Below are positions 53,578 through 64,000 of a stretch of DNA of 64,000 nt, piece by piece. A program made the position numbers and the translations under genes. The number at the start of each line of letters is the position of its first letter. Positions within the stretch are counted from its first letter, which is position 1. The notes beneath the pieces were generated by a model. The model ran no database searches. It was given only the letters and a program-made list of their open reading frames with translations, and had not been told where the DNA came from. The stretch is from NCBI GenBank assembly GCA_000231825.2, contig JH720323.1, positions 771,825 to 835,824 of the forward strand, given 5' to 3'. The stretch comes from Tetrahymena elliotti 4EA. Lineage: Eukaryota; Ciliophora; Oligohymenophorea; Hymenostomatida; Tetrahymenidae.

Positions 53578-55125
53578 ATGAAAGTTAATGTACTTTAAGG
53601 AATAGGCAGTAATACTTACTATCAAAATTGGAAAGAAGATAAAGATTATGAGGCTCACATTAAACGATTGAAGCAAATTAATGATAAACAAATTGATGTC
53701 GCTAGAAAATATTCAAATTTAGATAAACTTATCGACTACTCACATAAAAAAAGAGAATTGATTAAAGACTTTAACAAAAGGGAGTACACTTTCAATTTAG
53801 GATAAGAAAATAGTAGAATTAAAAAAAGATTAGAAGAAATATCTACAAGTCAAAGTAAAGATAACAAGCATGCTTAAGATCATAATAAATTCTCCTCAAC
53901 TCTATACAATAACAATAAAATAATAGTATAAAGATAAAAAAATGATCATAACAAGCAACTATAAGTAGAAAATTTTTAACTTGCATCAAGGATTATGAAT
54001 CTTAAAAGTTAATATAATTCAGAATAGCACAATACTCATTTTTAATTTCACTTGTAATACAAAAAAAATGTTTAAAAATACAGGAAAAGAGATAGAAGTC
54101 TAGTTTTAAGTGTTCAATAAAATTAACTTGATGAATATTCACCAAATAATAGTATATTTGAATTAGTTAGACCTACTGCAACAAATTCAACTCATATATC
54201 TTAGGTTAATAGTCCATTAGGATTGAGCACACCAAATAATAACTCTTCTTTTGTTTTATCACAAAGATAAACTCCTTTGAAATAAGTAAGAGATAAAAAA
54301 TCCAGCGATTAAGTTTTCTTAAGCAGACGTAAGAATATCAATAGCACTTAGCCATTAGATAGTACGAAATAATAGCACTCTATAGATTAATTTAGTGAGC
54401 CATCCAAGGATTTTACATTGGAAAAAAGTATAGATTCATCTATATAAGAGGATAAGCTGAACTAGTAAAGAATTCAAATGAATTAATCATCGAATAAAAG
54501 TTTCAACAATAATAAACATAAAATTAAAGAAGTTGATGATGAAACAAAAAAAGGTATGTTAGGAGGAAGGGATATATTTCTTACTGTTGGGATGAAAAAA
54601 ATTCATTTTAAAACATTCATACCAAGTGAAGAAGATGATGATTTGTTTTACTTTATTATAAATGCAGGAGAAAATAAACCAAATAGGACTTAATTAAAAT
54701 CATTTAAAAAAATTCAAAGGAGTAATTACCACCTTGCTTTTATGTCTGATAAATTTTAAGAAAATGAATAAAAAGTTTATTTCTAATTGTGGTAAAATAG
54801 AAACAACTCAAATATATTTTAAGGAGAATTCTCAATTGATGTTTCTTAGGAAGTTGAAAATTTAGAACTAGATTTAGAAGTAAAAAAAACAGTCCCACGA
54901 ACATTTGTTTCTGGTAGAGCTACTTTAAGTCTTACTGTAACCAAGTTATAAAAGACAGAGCTGCATGATTAAAAAAATTAGCAAATCAATCAATCTTCAA
55001 ATGATTAAATAGCAGATAAAAATGTAAATAAAGCACCTGATAATTTAGATAAACAAAAGTAATAGTAAATTTAAGTTAATACAATAAAAAATAGTAAGCT
55101 ACCTGCTCATTCGTCTTTGCATTGA
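53578..55125 (+). CDS. CFAP97/Hemingway-like protein with C-terminal C2-like domain
   Basis: A single exon of 516 codons including the stop. The start is the ATG at 53578, reading MKVNVLQGIGSNTYYQNWK. Residues ~15-95 resemble the KIAA1430/CFAP97 (Hemingway) motif, found in ciliary and sperm proteins: a helical segment HIKRLKQINDKQIDVARKY, then IDYSHKKRELIKDFNKREY and ending in LGQENSRIKKRLEEIST. The middle is S/N/Q-rich and disordered. From ~325 a beta-rich domain begins (GGRDIFLTVGMKKIHFKTFI, YHLAFMSDKF, KVYFQLWQN, FSIDVSQEVENLELDLEVKK, GRATLSLTVTKL), which fits a C2-like fold without clear calcium-binding aspartates. A hydrophilic tail ends it. A role in the axoneme or basal body is inferred from the N-terminal motif only. 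Confidence 0.8.
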
Positions 55126-56007
55126 AGAATAGATTTCGATAATTTTCTTCCTTAAATTGTAAATTTTCACTTTAAAAAATTTAATCATTTTTTTGTGATC
55201 TTCTCTAATTTATTAAACTATCAAACATAATAATTTGATAATTCAATATGTTACATAAATTCAAATTTTATTTAGAAAATAATAATTATTTCACAAAATT
55301 AATATTTATTTTATTAGAATTAAATTAATAAAAAATTTTTTAAAGCTTAATTTAAATTAGTACATTTTTATTTATTGATAGTTCATACATTAAGTTATTA
55401 TTAAGCATTTTTTTTTAATTTTGTTTAAAGTTAGATATTTTTCTATTAAAGTTGTATTTATTTAAATTAAATAGAATTAGGAATTAATTGATTATTTTCA
55501 AAATGTTTATTTTTTTATTAAAATTTTATTAAGATCTTCAATTAAATAATTATTTTCTTAAAAAATTTATTTTATATCAAAGCTTAATTTAAAGAATTAA
55601 GTATGTTGATTGTTATAAATCAAATAATATATTTATCAATAAATTTTTTGTATTCAATTTATTTTTATTAAACCCAACAAAAACTTTAGATTTATTTCTA
55701 AATTAAACATCAAATAATTTTTATTAAATTATTTCAAAGCTAATTTGTTATTTTTTTTCAACAAACTCTAGAATTATGCTTAATTTAAAACTAAATTTAT
55801 TTTTTTGAAATTCAATTTCAAAATAGTTTCAAATTTATATATTTTCTTCCAGTAATTTCTATTAACTCAGTCATATTTTTTACTTGTAGACATAACTCAT
55901 ACGTAATATCATTAATATCTAAAATATTTATAAAAAATTATTTGTCGAGCTAATTGACATAAGAATTAATTAATTAAAATATTTATTATTTTAAGTAATC
56001 TATCAGA
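55126..56007. other. Intergenic, no gene seen
   Basis: About 880 bp, extremely AT-rich, between two plus-strand genes. It has repeated ATTTTTTTATTAAA-like motifs but no clear repeat unit or gene. Confidence 0.5.
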
Positions 56008-57039
56008 ATGAGCTCTAATAATTAGCATAAGTAACCAACGATAGAAGATATTCTATAGGCGCATTAAAAAATTAAACCTTTTATTCACCAAACTCCAATT
56101 CTCACTTGTACATCTTTGAACCAACTAGTTGGAGCTGATCTTTATTTTAAATGTGAAAATTTTTAGAAAGGAGGCTCATTTAAATCAAGAGGTGCTGCAA
56201 ATGCTATTCTATCTTTAAACCAAGAATAAAAGTAGAATGGTAAACATTTTTACAAAAAAAAATAGTTTTTGTAATTTTTATTTATTATATATTAATTTTA
56301 AGGAGTTGGAACTCATTCTTCAGGAAATCATGGAGGAGCTTTGGCTAGAATGGCTTAAATTTTTAAGATACCTTCATACATTATTATGCCTTATGATGCA
56401 CCTAATAGCAAAAAAAGATCTGTCTAAAATTATGGTGGTAAAATTATTGAATGCGGAGCAACTATTGCAGATAGAGAAGGTACTTTAGAAAAGACCAAAA
56501 AAGAAACTGGATGTGAAATTGTTCATCCATATAATGACTATAGAGTAATTAAAGGCTAAGGAACTGTTGCATTAGAAATTTACCAACAAATCTAAAAACC
56601 TTTAGATTTTATTATAACTCCTGTAGGTGGAGGGGGCTTGTTAAGTGGTATTTTGATTGCTTCAAAGGCTATCTCACCTTCAACTAAAGTTATTGCTGCC
56701 GAGCCCTTTTTAGCTAGAGATGCTTACTTGTCTTTGATCAGTGGAAAGATAGAACCTTAATTTCCTCCAAAAACAATAGCAGATGGAATCAGAGCAAATT
56801 TAGGAGATAAAACTTTTGAAATAATAAAAGAAAAATGTGATGGAATTTTGCTTGTCGATGAATAAGAAATAATTGATGCCACCAATTTAATATGGTAGAG
56901 AATGAAAATTATTGTTGAACCTACCTCTGCAACTGTTGTAGCAGCTGTAATCAAAAACAAAGAAATATTTAAGGGCAAAAGCATAGCTTTAGTTTTAACA
57001 GGTGGTAATACTGATATTGAATATAAACCAAAATTATGA
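56008..57039 (+). CDS. Serine racemase / threonine dehydratase-type PLP enzyme, with apparent frame break
   Basis: Fold-type II PLP enzyme that interconverts L- and D-serine and can eliminate water from serine. Start ATG 56008 (MSSNNQHKQPTIEDILQAHQ). Motifs: PLP lysine in ENFQKGGSFKSRGAANAILS (about residue 59), substrate loop THSSGNHGGALARMA, phosphate-binding PVGGGGLLSG, and the C-terminal VLTGGNTD. Total length of about 323 residues matches serine racemase. A small intron (GTAAAC at 56241 to AAG at 56302) removes a non-homologous stretch. Exon 1 read to 56240 leaves two bases, while exon 2 needs only one, so the frame is off by one. Dropping one C of the CCC at 56220-56222 would restore a perfect join. 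This is either an assembly error, a recent disabling mutation, or an unrecognised splice form. It is adjacent to, and co-oriented with, the phosphotransferase gene. Confidence 0.88.
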
Positions 57040-57728
57040 AGTAAATATTTATGTTTAAAGGAATATATATTTGATTACTAAAGCCAAAACTACATATTAA
57101 TCAATACTCTTAAAAGTAAGCAATTTCAATCTATCAATAAAAGATTTAATTAAAAAAATATCAACGTGTTGAAACAAATGTATTGGTAGTATTTATATTT
57201 TTCGATAACACAAGTTACATTGATTTAATTTTAAATCTATTAATACTAATTGAACATTCAAAATTTTTGATTTATTTTTTTTATTGGAATTTAAGTAAGT
57301 AAAGTTTTTTTTTTTGTGATAATATATTAAATATTCTATTTTTTTAAATTGTAAATTTATTTGAGAAAATTCACCATTTGTTTTTTATATTTTGGCGCTT
57401 AGAAGCTTCATTATAAATAAGTTGTTTAGATGAGATAAATGATGTAAGATATTAATTAATTAATTTACAATACAAATTGAGTTTTTTTTGAAAGCGATGA
57501 TTTGCGTTAGTAATCAGAAATTCTTTTAATTTCAAGTGTTAGCACTTATGCCTTATTTTGTGAAGGAATATATTGATAAATGTATCAAAAAAAATAAATA
57601 ATTAAAAAATATTTAAAAATTTTTAAGTTTTGATAAATCTTAAAATAATATCTTAAACATAATTAGGCTTAAAAAATAAATAGTTAACATTATAGAGAAC
57701 AAATAAAAAACTTTTAAGGAATAACAAA
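57040..57728. other. Intergenic, promoter region of the phosphotransferase gene
   Basis: About 690 bp between two plus-strand genes. AT-rich; no feature recognised. Confidence 0.5.
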
Positions 57729-59655
57729 ATGTTTTCATATAAATATATACCAGTTTAAAACGAATAGAATTTAAAGCTTTACAAATATACTGGATGTGAT
57801 AACTCCCTACTTTACAACTATATTCTTGGACCAATCGCAGAGCGCATCTTAAAGTAAAAAAAATTAAAACTTAAATGTAATATTAATTTTGTTTTACCTA
57901 AAAAATGTAAACTTTTAAAATGAAGAATCACTCCTTCTTGGATAGCGTAATATATTTACATTAAAATTAACTGTAATTAAGCTTATCCTTTCTTTATAAA
58001 AATAGACCCAATACAGTAAATCCTTCAGCAAATTTCAGAATTTCTGATCTTTCAAAAATTGAAAAACTAATTTGATTTTACTAAACATGAAAATTCAATT
58101 TATTTGTTTAAAATATAGCTCACTCTTATGGGGTTTCTTTGTGTTTTGATTCCTCACTTGATTTTATGGTACATGTTCCCAGATAAGTTAGAAGGTGATG
58201 TTCCTCGTTGGTTCTGCCTTTTTATTAGCTTTATGCATTTAATTTACATGGTAAAAATAGTTTTTTTTAGTATTTTTAGTGCATAGTTAACTCCTTGATT
58301 AATATTTAAAAAATATAATTAAAAATTAGAATTTTGATAACCTAGATGGAAAGCAAGCAAGAAAAACTGGTAAATAGAAATTAAGTTTTAAGAATATCAG
58401 CATTTATGTATTTTGATATTTAATAAAAGGAAATTCTTCTCCTATGGGTTTATTGTTTGATCACGGCTGTGATGCTATGATAGTATTTGTTTAAGGTATT
58501 ACTTTAGCAACGTGCTTGGGATTTGGAAATACCTATCTTGCCTATTGGGTATTTGGATCTGGAGCTATACCATTCTACATCACTACTTTGGAAGAAGTAA
58601 ATAATTTATAATTAGTTAAGAGGAACAAAAATAACTCTTTGTTTGAAAAATAGTATTATACAGATATCATGTATCTTCCTTTAATTAATGGTGCTGCTGA
58701 AGGATGTTTTGCTGTTGGTTTCTTTATTTTTATTTCTGGAATTTATGGTATGATTGAATATTGATTATTCAATAAAATTAATTAGATTAATTTATTTAAT
58801 AAAGGTCCTGAATTTTGGGGTGTAGATTTTGCAATGGGTATGAATAGAAGAGAATTCACTTTATTAGTTATTCTTATAGCAGGTTTTATAACATGCATTA
58901 ACATGTAAGAATTAGCTTAAAAATTTATTTTTAAAGATTTAATAGTTGATCAATTTTTATTTTTAATTTGTAAAAGATTCATAATTAAAAAATAAAATAT
59001 TATTTTAATTCATTTTTACATTTATAATTCAATGCTGTTATTTTTAATTAAATAGATTCTACAGAATTTATGCAAAGAAAGGTACTAAAATATTAATTGA
59101 AGCTATTAAAAACACAGGATTTAGTTTCTTCATTCATGGTGCAATCACCTATATTTTCTTTTTCTCACCTGCAAATATTGGATAAACTCATACAAGACTT
59201 TTGATTTATGTTAGTGGCTTACACTGGTGTAAGAGTTGCGTAAATAACTTAATTTTTTTTATTTAAAATTAAAATTCAATTAAGTTTTGGGTTCAATTTT
59301 ATTTTAAAATAAAAAATTAAAATTAGTCTATTTTATAAATGTGCCATGTTTCATAATCTGAGTACTTCTAATTCAGAAAGGCTTCTTTCCTCTTATTCAT
59401 TCCTCTTTTGGGTAATACTATTGCAGGATAGATTTTGGGAAGTGCTCCAATTTGTGAAGTTCTTATGTTAAAGATTATTTTGGCTTTATCATTAGTTGGT
59501 AAAATAATTGTAAGCTAAATTAATAATTTTTAACAAAAAATAAATAAAAAACAGTATATTTCCACATGGTAATCAGCTCAATAAATTAATTCTGTGCTGC
59601 TCTTAACATTAGAACTTTCCATGTAAAACCTGTTGATACTAAAAAGACTAGTTGA
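57729..59655 (+). CDS. Choline/ethanolamine phosphotransferase (CDP-alcohol phosphatidyltransferase)
   Basis: Integral ER/Golgi membrane enzyme that joins CDP-choline or CDP-ethanolamine to diacylglycerol, the last step of the Kennedy pathway. Eleven exons add up to exactly 382 codons: 57729-57853, 57926-57946, 58006-58015, 58119-58250, 58330-58369, 58430-58596, 58654-58747, 58805-58904, 59056-59239, 59327-59498, 59555-59655. The family signature DG-x2-AR-x8-G-x3-D-x3-D is complete, split across an intron: NLDGKQARKTG then NSSPMGLLFDHGCDAM. The 21-nt and 10-nt micro-exons rebuild the conserved ITPSWIAPNT before LTLMGFLCVLIPH. Membrane spans include LTLMGFLCVLIPHLILWYMF, FCLFISFMHLIYM, GCFAVGFFIFISGIY, FTLLVILIAGFITCI and IKNTGFSFFIHGAITYIFFF. 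Choline versus ethanolamine preference cannot be read from the sequence. Confidence 0.94.
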
Positions 59656-60426
59656 AAAAAATGATAAAAATAAATAATTTTTCATTTATAATTTAATAGA
59701 AATATTTAAAAAGATTAATTTCAAGTTTATATATAAAATTTGTATTTTTCAAGATTAACCCTATAAAAATGACAGAAATAAATTTAAATGTAATTTTAAA
59801 AATTAAGTTAATTGCTTTTGTTATGAAATGCAAAAAATTATTTTAATATTTTTGATTGTAAAAGCAAGTATTTTTGCAAAATTTGGTTGATGCTTTAAAA
59901 TTTAAATTTACTGAAAGAAAAAATAAATATTGCAACGAATGTTTTATCGTTAGGTAACGATTGAGTTCTGTTGATAAAGCAAAATTATGAAAATAATAAA
60001 AACATGAGCGATTTTCATCAATTAAGAAATAAAATTAAATAAAAAATATTTCCAACCCTTAAAAAGATAAGTTGAGTGCATCTTAGAAAAAAAAATAAGA
60101 TGAAGAGTATTTTTTATATTTTTTCTTAACTTTTTGAAAATAGTGTACCTAAAGTTCTGAATAAATATGTTTATTTGTTTGCTTTTTATAAATAAAATAA
60201 AGAGTCTTCATATTTAAAAAGGGAACCAGCTAATTAAACTAATAAATTAATTTTCAAAACTGAATTCTTCAAATAGATTGAAAAGATATATAAAACAAAA
60301 AATTAATAAAATAAAATTTATATTAATCTTATAATACCACATAAAAAGGAAGGAAGAAAACTTTTAATACTAGGTAGAAAGTACAAGAAGTGTATATAAA
60401 TTAACATAATTAGTTTTCATTCATAA
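59656..60426. other. Intergenic, promoter region of the Ca2+-ATPase gene
   Basis: About 770 bp between plus-strand genes. AT-rich; nothing else identified. Confidence 0.5.
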
Positions 60427-63400
60427 ATGAGTAATAAGAGGGCTAGTACCTAATCTCCGTTCGGTATAGATAATCCTTAGCTTTAAAGGCTTTTTGAACC
60501 AGATAATGTTCGTGATCATGAGAGTATTAAGATCATTAATGATAGTTATTCAGGTATTCACAATGTGATGAAAATGCTTAAAACAGATCCTTAAAGAGGT
60601 ATTTCTGGTACACTATAGGATATATAAGAAAGATAAAATGCCTTCGGTATGAATTTACCTCCTTAAAGAGAGTCTAGTTCTCTTTTTGATATGATCTTAG
60701 AATGTTTTGAAGATTTCATGCTTTAGATTCTTTGTGTAGCTGCTTTGGTAAGTACAGTTATTGGTATTCTTGATGAAGGTTGGGCCTCTGGTTGGATGGA
60801 AGGTGCTGCTATCTTGGTAGCTATTATCTTAATCGTATCAGTCACAGCTGGTAATAACTATGCAAAAGAATAATAGTTTTAGAAGCTTAATGCTAAGAGA
60901 GAAGAAATGAGCGTTCATGTAACTCGTGATAACAAGATAGTTTATATTGATGTTAAGTAACTAGTTGTTGGAGACATTCTTCATATTCAAATTGGAGATC
61001 TCCTTCCTGTTGACGGTATTGTAGTTGAAGGCTCAGAAATTTACATGGATGAATCCAGTGTTACAGGTGAATCTGATCTTATTCCTAAGGTTTCAATCTT
61101 TAACATGACTTAAGCTAATTTGAAGTAATAACCTTTTATGATCAGTGGATCTAAAGTCATGGATGGTAAATTTAATATTCTTCTGTTTTACTATTATTAT
61201 TTTTTTAAATCTTTTATTCTTTTTAGAATTTTTAAAAATAATTTCATTTTTTTAACTTGATAAAGTTGTTGATTTTGCTAAATTCAAATTTTGAGTGTGA
61301 ATTTTATTAAAGATTGGTTATTTAGTTTGTTTGTTATTTAATTAAACTTGTCTCACAATAAATTGTTTTTAAATAAAACTTATTTTTAAATTATAGGTAG
61401 TGGTAAAATGTTGATTTGCTCAGTAGGAGTTCACACTCAATTAGGATAACTTAGAGAAAGACTCTAAGAAGAATAGCCTCCTACTCCACTGTAATTAAAG
61501 CTTGAAACAATTGCTGAATAAATTGGTAAATAAATAATTATTATTCATAGAAAGTTTTTAATCTACCAACATAAATTAAATAATTTAACTCCTAAGATAA
61601 TTGATCATTCATTACAAGCAAATTATTATTTCTATTTAAAGCACTGACTTACTACATTTACTATATACATACTTTTTATTCCAAAATTAAAAAATGTTTA
61701 TTTTTAAAAATTTATTTTATTATAATTATAGGTGAAGTAGGTACAATTTTTGCTGGTCTTACCCTTTTAGCTATGATAGTTAATCTTGGTATTGATATCT
61801 ACATGGGTAATCACTGTTTTGCCTGCATTGAATCTCTTTCTTACTTAATCAAAGCCTTTATGACTTCAATTACTATCATTGTTGTTGCTGTTCCAGAAGG
61901 TCTTCCCTTGGCTGTCTCTATCGCTCTTGCTTATAGTGTTAACAAAATGAAAGATGAGAATAATTTAGTAAAGTAATTATAAAGTTGTGAAATTATGGGT
62001 GGTGCTACCACTATTTGTTCAGATAAAACTGGTACTCTTACTCAAAATATTATGTCTGTTTAAAGATTATATATTGACAATTACAACTATAAGCCTCCTC
62101 ATATTACTGCTGAATATGTCCCTCCTCAACTTGCATAACTCTTCTCTGAATGTGTATGTTTGAATTCTTCAGCCAATCCAACTAGAAATTCTTTAGGAAA
62201 GTTTGAATAAATTGGAAATAAAACTGAATGTGCTTTGCTTGAATTAGCTGATACTTTAGGATACAACTACGTAAAGGTACGTTAATAAAATTAAATTATC
62301 CGTACTATTCCTTTCAGTTCTTCCAGAAAGAAAATGACTGTTCTTATTAGACTTCCTAATAATAAAATACGTATTTATGTTAAGGGAGCTAGTGAAACTA
62401 TTTTAGAAAAGTGCGTTAATCAAATTATAAAGTCAGAGCCATACTTTAAAAACATTGAAGATGTTGGCAAAATTAAACAATAAATTATTTTGAAGTATTC
62501 AAATGAGGCATTCCGTACACTTGCTTTGGCTTACAAAGATATTGACTTCAATCCTAATTTTGAATAAATGACTGAAAATTTACTCGAATCTGATTTGACA
62601 TTAATTGCTATTACTGGTATTAAAGATCCTTTAAGAAATGAAATCCCTGAAGCTGTTAAGAAATGTAAATCAGCTGGTATTACTGTTAGAATGGTTACTG
62701 GTGATAATGTAACAACTCATAATTCTTAAAATTAAATTTTTTGATGATTTTCTTATTAATTTAAATAATTATTAATTAGGTTAACACTGCAGTAGCTATA
62801 GCTAAAGAAGCTGGTATTATTTCTGAATCTACTAAAACTAATACCTTCTAAAACTAATCTGGTAACACAGGTGGATTCGAAGTTATGGAAGGTAAGAAGT
62901 TCAGAGAAATTGTTGGAGGTATCGTTTATGAAAACCCTAATGCAAAATCTGTAGCCGAAAAAGGGGCATCAAGAGTTGCAAATCTTGAAATGTTCAAAGC
63001 TGTAGCTAGAGAATTAAAAGTATTAGCAAGAAGTACTCCTGATGATAAATATACTTTAGTCACTGGTTTGATTTAAATTGGACATGTTGTTGCTGTTACT
63101 GGTGATGGTACAAATGATGCCCCAGCTCTTAAAAAAGCTGATGTCGGTTTTGCAATGGGTATTGCTGGTACTGAAGTCTCTAAGGATGCTGCTGATATTA
63201 TTCTCATGGATGATAACTTTGCAAGTATTGTCACTGCATGTAAATGGGGTAGAAATATCTATGACTCTATTAGAAAGTTCATCTAATTCTAATTAACTGC
63301 TAATATTGTTGCTCTTTTCATGTCTTTCATTGGTGCTGTTATTCTCAAAAAAAGTCCTCTTAACTCTATTGAAATGCTTTGGTAAAATATTTTATTTAAA

Positions 63401-64000
63401 AAATTAAAATATAATAAATTTGAATTATAAAATAGGGTAAATATTATCATTGATACTTTCGCTTCATTGGCTCTTGCTACTGAACCCCCTAATGATAAAT
63501 TGCTTGAAAGAAAGCCATATGCTAGAGATGATAGTATTATCACTCCTAATATGTGGCGTAACATTTTTGGATAATCTCTTTATTAAATTATTATCCTTAA
63601 TTTGCTCCTCTTCAAAGGTCCTGAATGGTTTAATGTACCTAACTCTTTCCATATGGAAAAGTATGACCCCGTTTAAGCCTAGCATTTTACAATTTTCTTC
63701 CAAGCATTTGTTTTTATGTAAGTATTCAACGAATTCAATGCAAGAAAATTAGAAAAAAGCGAAATAAACATATTTGCAGGATTATTTAACAACCCTCTTT
63801 TCTGGGTAGTTATTATCATTACATTCATAGTACAATTTCTCTTGGTTGATCTTGGAGGTAGATATGTTGGTGTCACTGCTTTAACTCTTGAATAAAATTT
63901 AATTTGTCTCGGTATCGGAGCTGGTTCTTTAGTTGTTGGTGTTGTTATTAAAATATTCCCCAACTTCTTATTCAATAAAATTAAACTTTTTAGAGAAGAA
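60427..64000 (+). CDS. Plasma-membrane-type Ca2+-transporting P-type ATPase (type IIB), 3' end outside window
   Basis: Calcium pump of the PMCA group, exporting Ca2+ across the plasma or contractile-vacuole/alveolar membrane. Exons 60427-61165, 61397-61525, 61732-62708, 62780-63381 and 63436 to the window end are all in phase; 1,004 residues are visible, with no stop. Actuator motif: [15 protein letters not shown]4 holds the Ca2+ site in [20 protein letters not shown]. The phosphorylation site is [11 protein letters not shown]. Nucleotide domain: [13 protein letters not shown]. Hinge: MVTGDN split from [13 protein letters not shown] by an intron, then [21 protein letters not shown]5-M6: [11 protein letters not shown] and [20 protein letters not shown]. 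The GT at 62275 is not a donor, since the frame runs through it ([20 protein letters not shown]). Codon use is less AT-biased than in its neighbours, suggesting high expression. Whether a C-terminal calmodulin-binding region exists cannot be seen. Confidence 0.95.

Noticed and set aside
57640..57834. Minus-strand ORF upstream of the phosphotransferase
   Set aside because: It is antisense to exon 1 of the phosphotransferase and has no coding character of its own.
62272..62340. Possible intron at GTACGT (62278) in the Ca2+-ATPase
   Set aside because: The frame runs through without a TGA and the translated segment matches the family; exon 61732-62708 keeps phase.

Overview
The window is nuclear DNA of a ciliate, most likely Tetrahymena or a close oligohymenophorean relative. 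It is very AT-rich, and conserved proteins can only be read if TAA and TAG encode glutamine and TGA is the sole stop. Most introns are about 50-230 nt with GT..AG ends, longer than the 20-35 nt typical of Paramecium. Standard-code ORF calling cuts every gene here into pieces. The models below were read by eye in the ciliate code, and the stated spans include introns. No rRNA, tRNA, CRISPR, transposon or telomere repeat was recognised.

Layout. 0.1-2.4 kb (+): RBBP4/MSI1-type histone-binding WD40 protein. 3.3-4.0 kb: doubtful ORFs. 4.0-7.9 kb (+): FCP1/SCP-type phosphatase with a very long N/Q-rich N-terminus. 9.4-15.0 kb (-): two coiled-coil, glutamine-rich proteins. 16.4-21.1 kb (+): K+ channel with a cyclic-nucleotide-binding domain and a CCHC zinc knuckle. 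21.7-25.7 kb (-): coiled-coil protein. 26.3-33.0 kb (-): a ~2,200-residue Q-rich protein with a dsRNA-binding domain and a degenerate UPF1-like helicase domain. 34.2-34.9 kb (-): Sm-D3. 35.5-38.9 kb (+): unknown protein. 39.6-41.3 kb (-): coiled-coil protein. 42.2-43.6 kb (-): D-serine dehydratase/D-threonine aldolase family enzyme. 45.9-46.6 kb (-): SF-assemblin. 47.5-50.3 kb (-): peptidase S11 (D-Ala-D-Ala carboxypeptidase) family protein. 51.0-52.9 kb (-): PTEN-like phosphatase with C2 domain. 53.6-55.1 kb (+): CFAP97-like plus C2-like protein. 56.0-57.0 kb (+): serine racemase with a one-base frame break. 57.7-59.7 kb (+): choline/ethanolamine phosphotransferase. 60.4-64.0 kb (+, running off the end): plasma-membrane Ca2+-ATPase.

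These are independent eukaryotic genes, not operons. They serve chromatin, RNA processing, ion transport, cytoskeleton/cilia, phospholipid synthesis and amino-acid metabolism. A possible functional grouping is the D-amino-acid set: serine racemase (makes D-serine), the DSD-family enzyme (degrades it) and the S11 protein lie within 15 kb. The most unusual object is the dsRBD/pseudo-helicase protein, whose Walker A, Walker B and arginine-bearing motif VI have all lost their key residues while the overall helicase layout remains.
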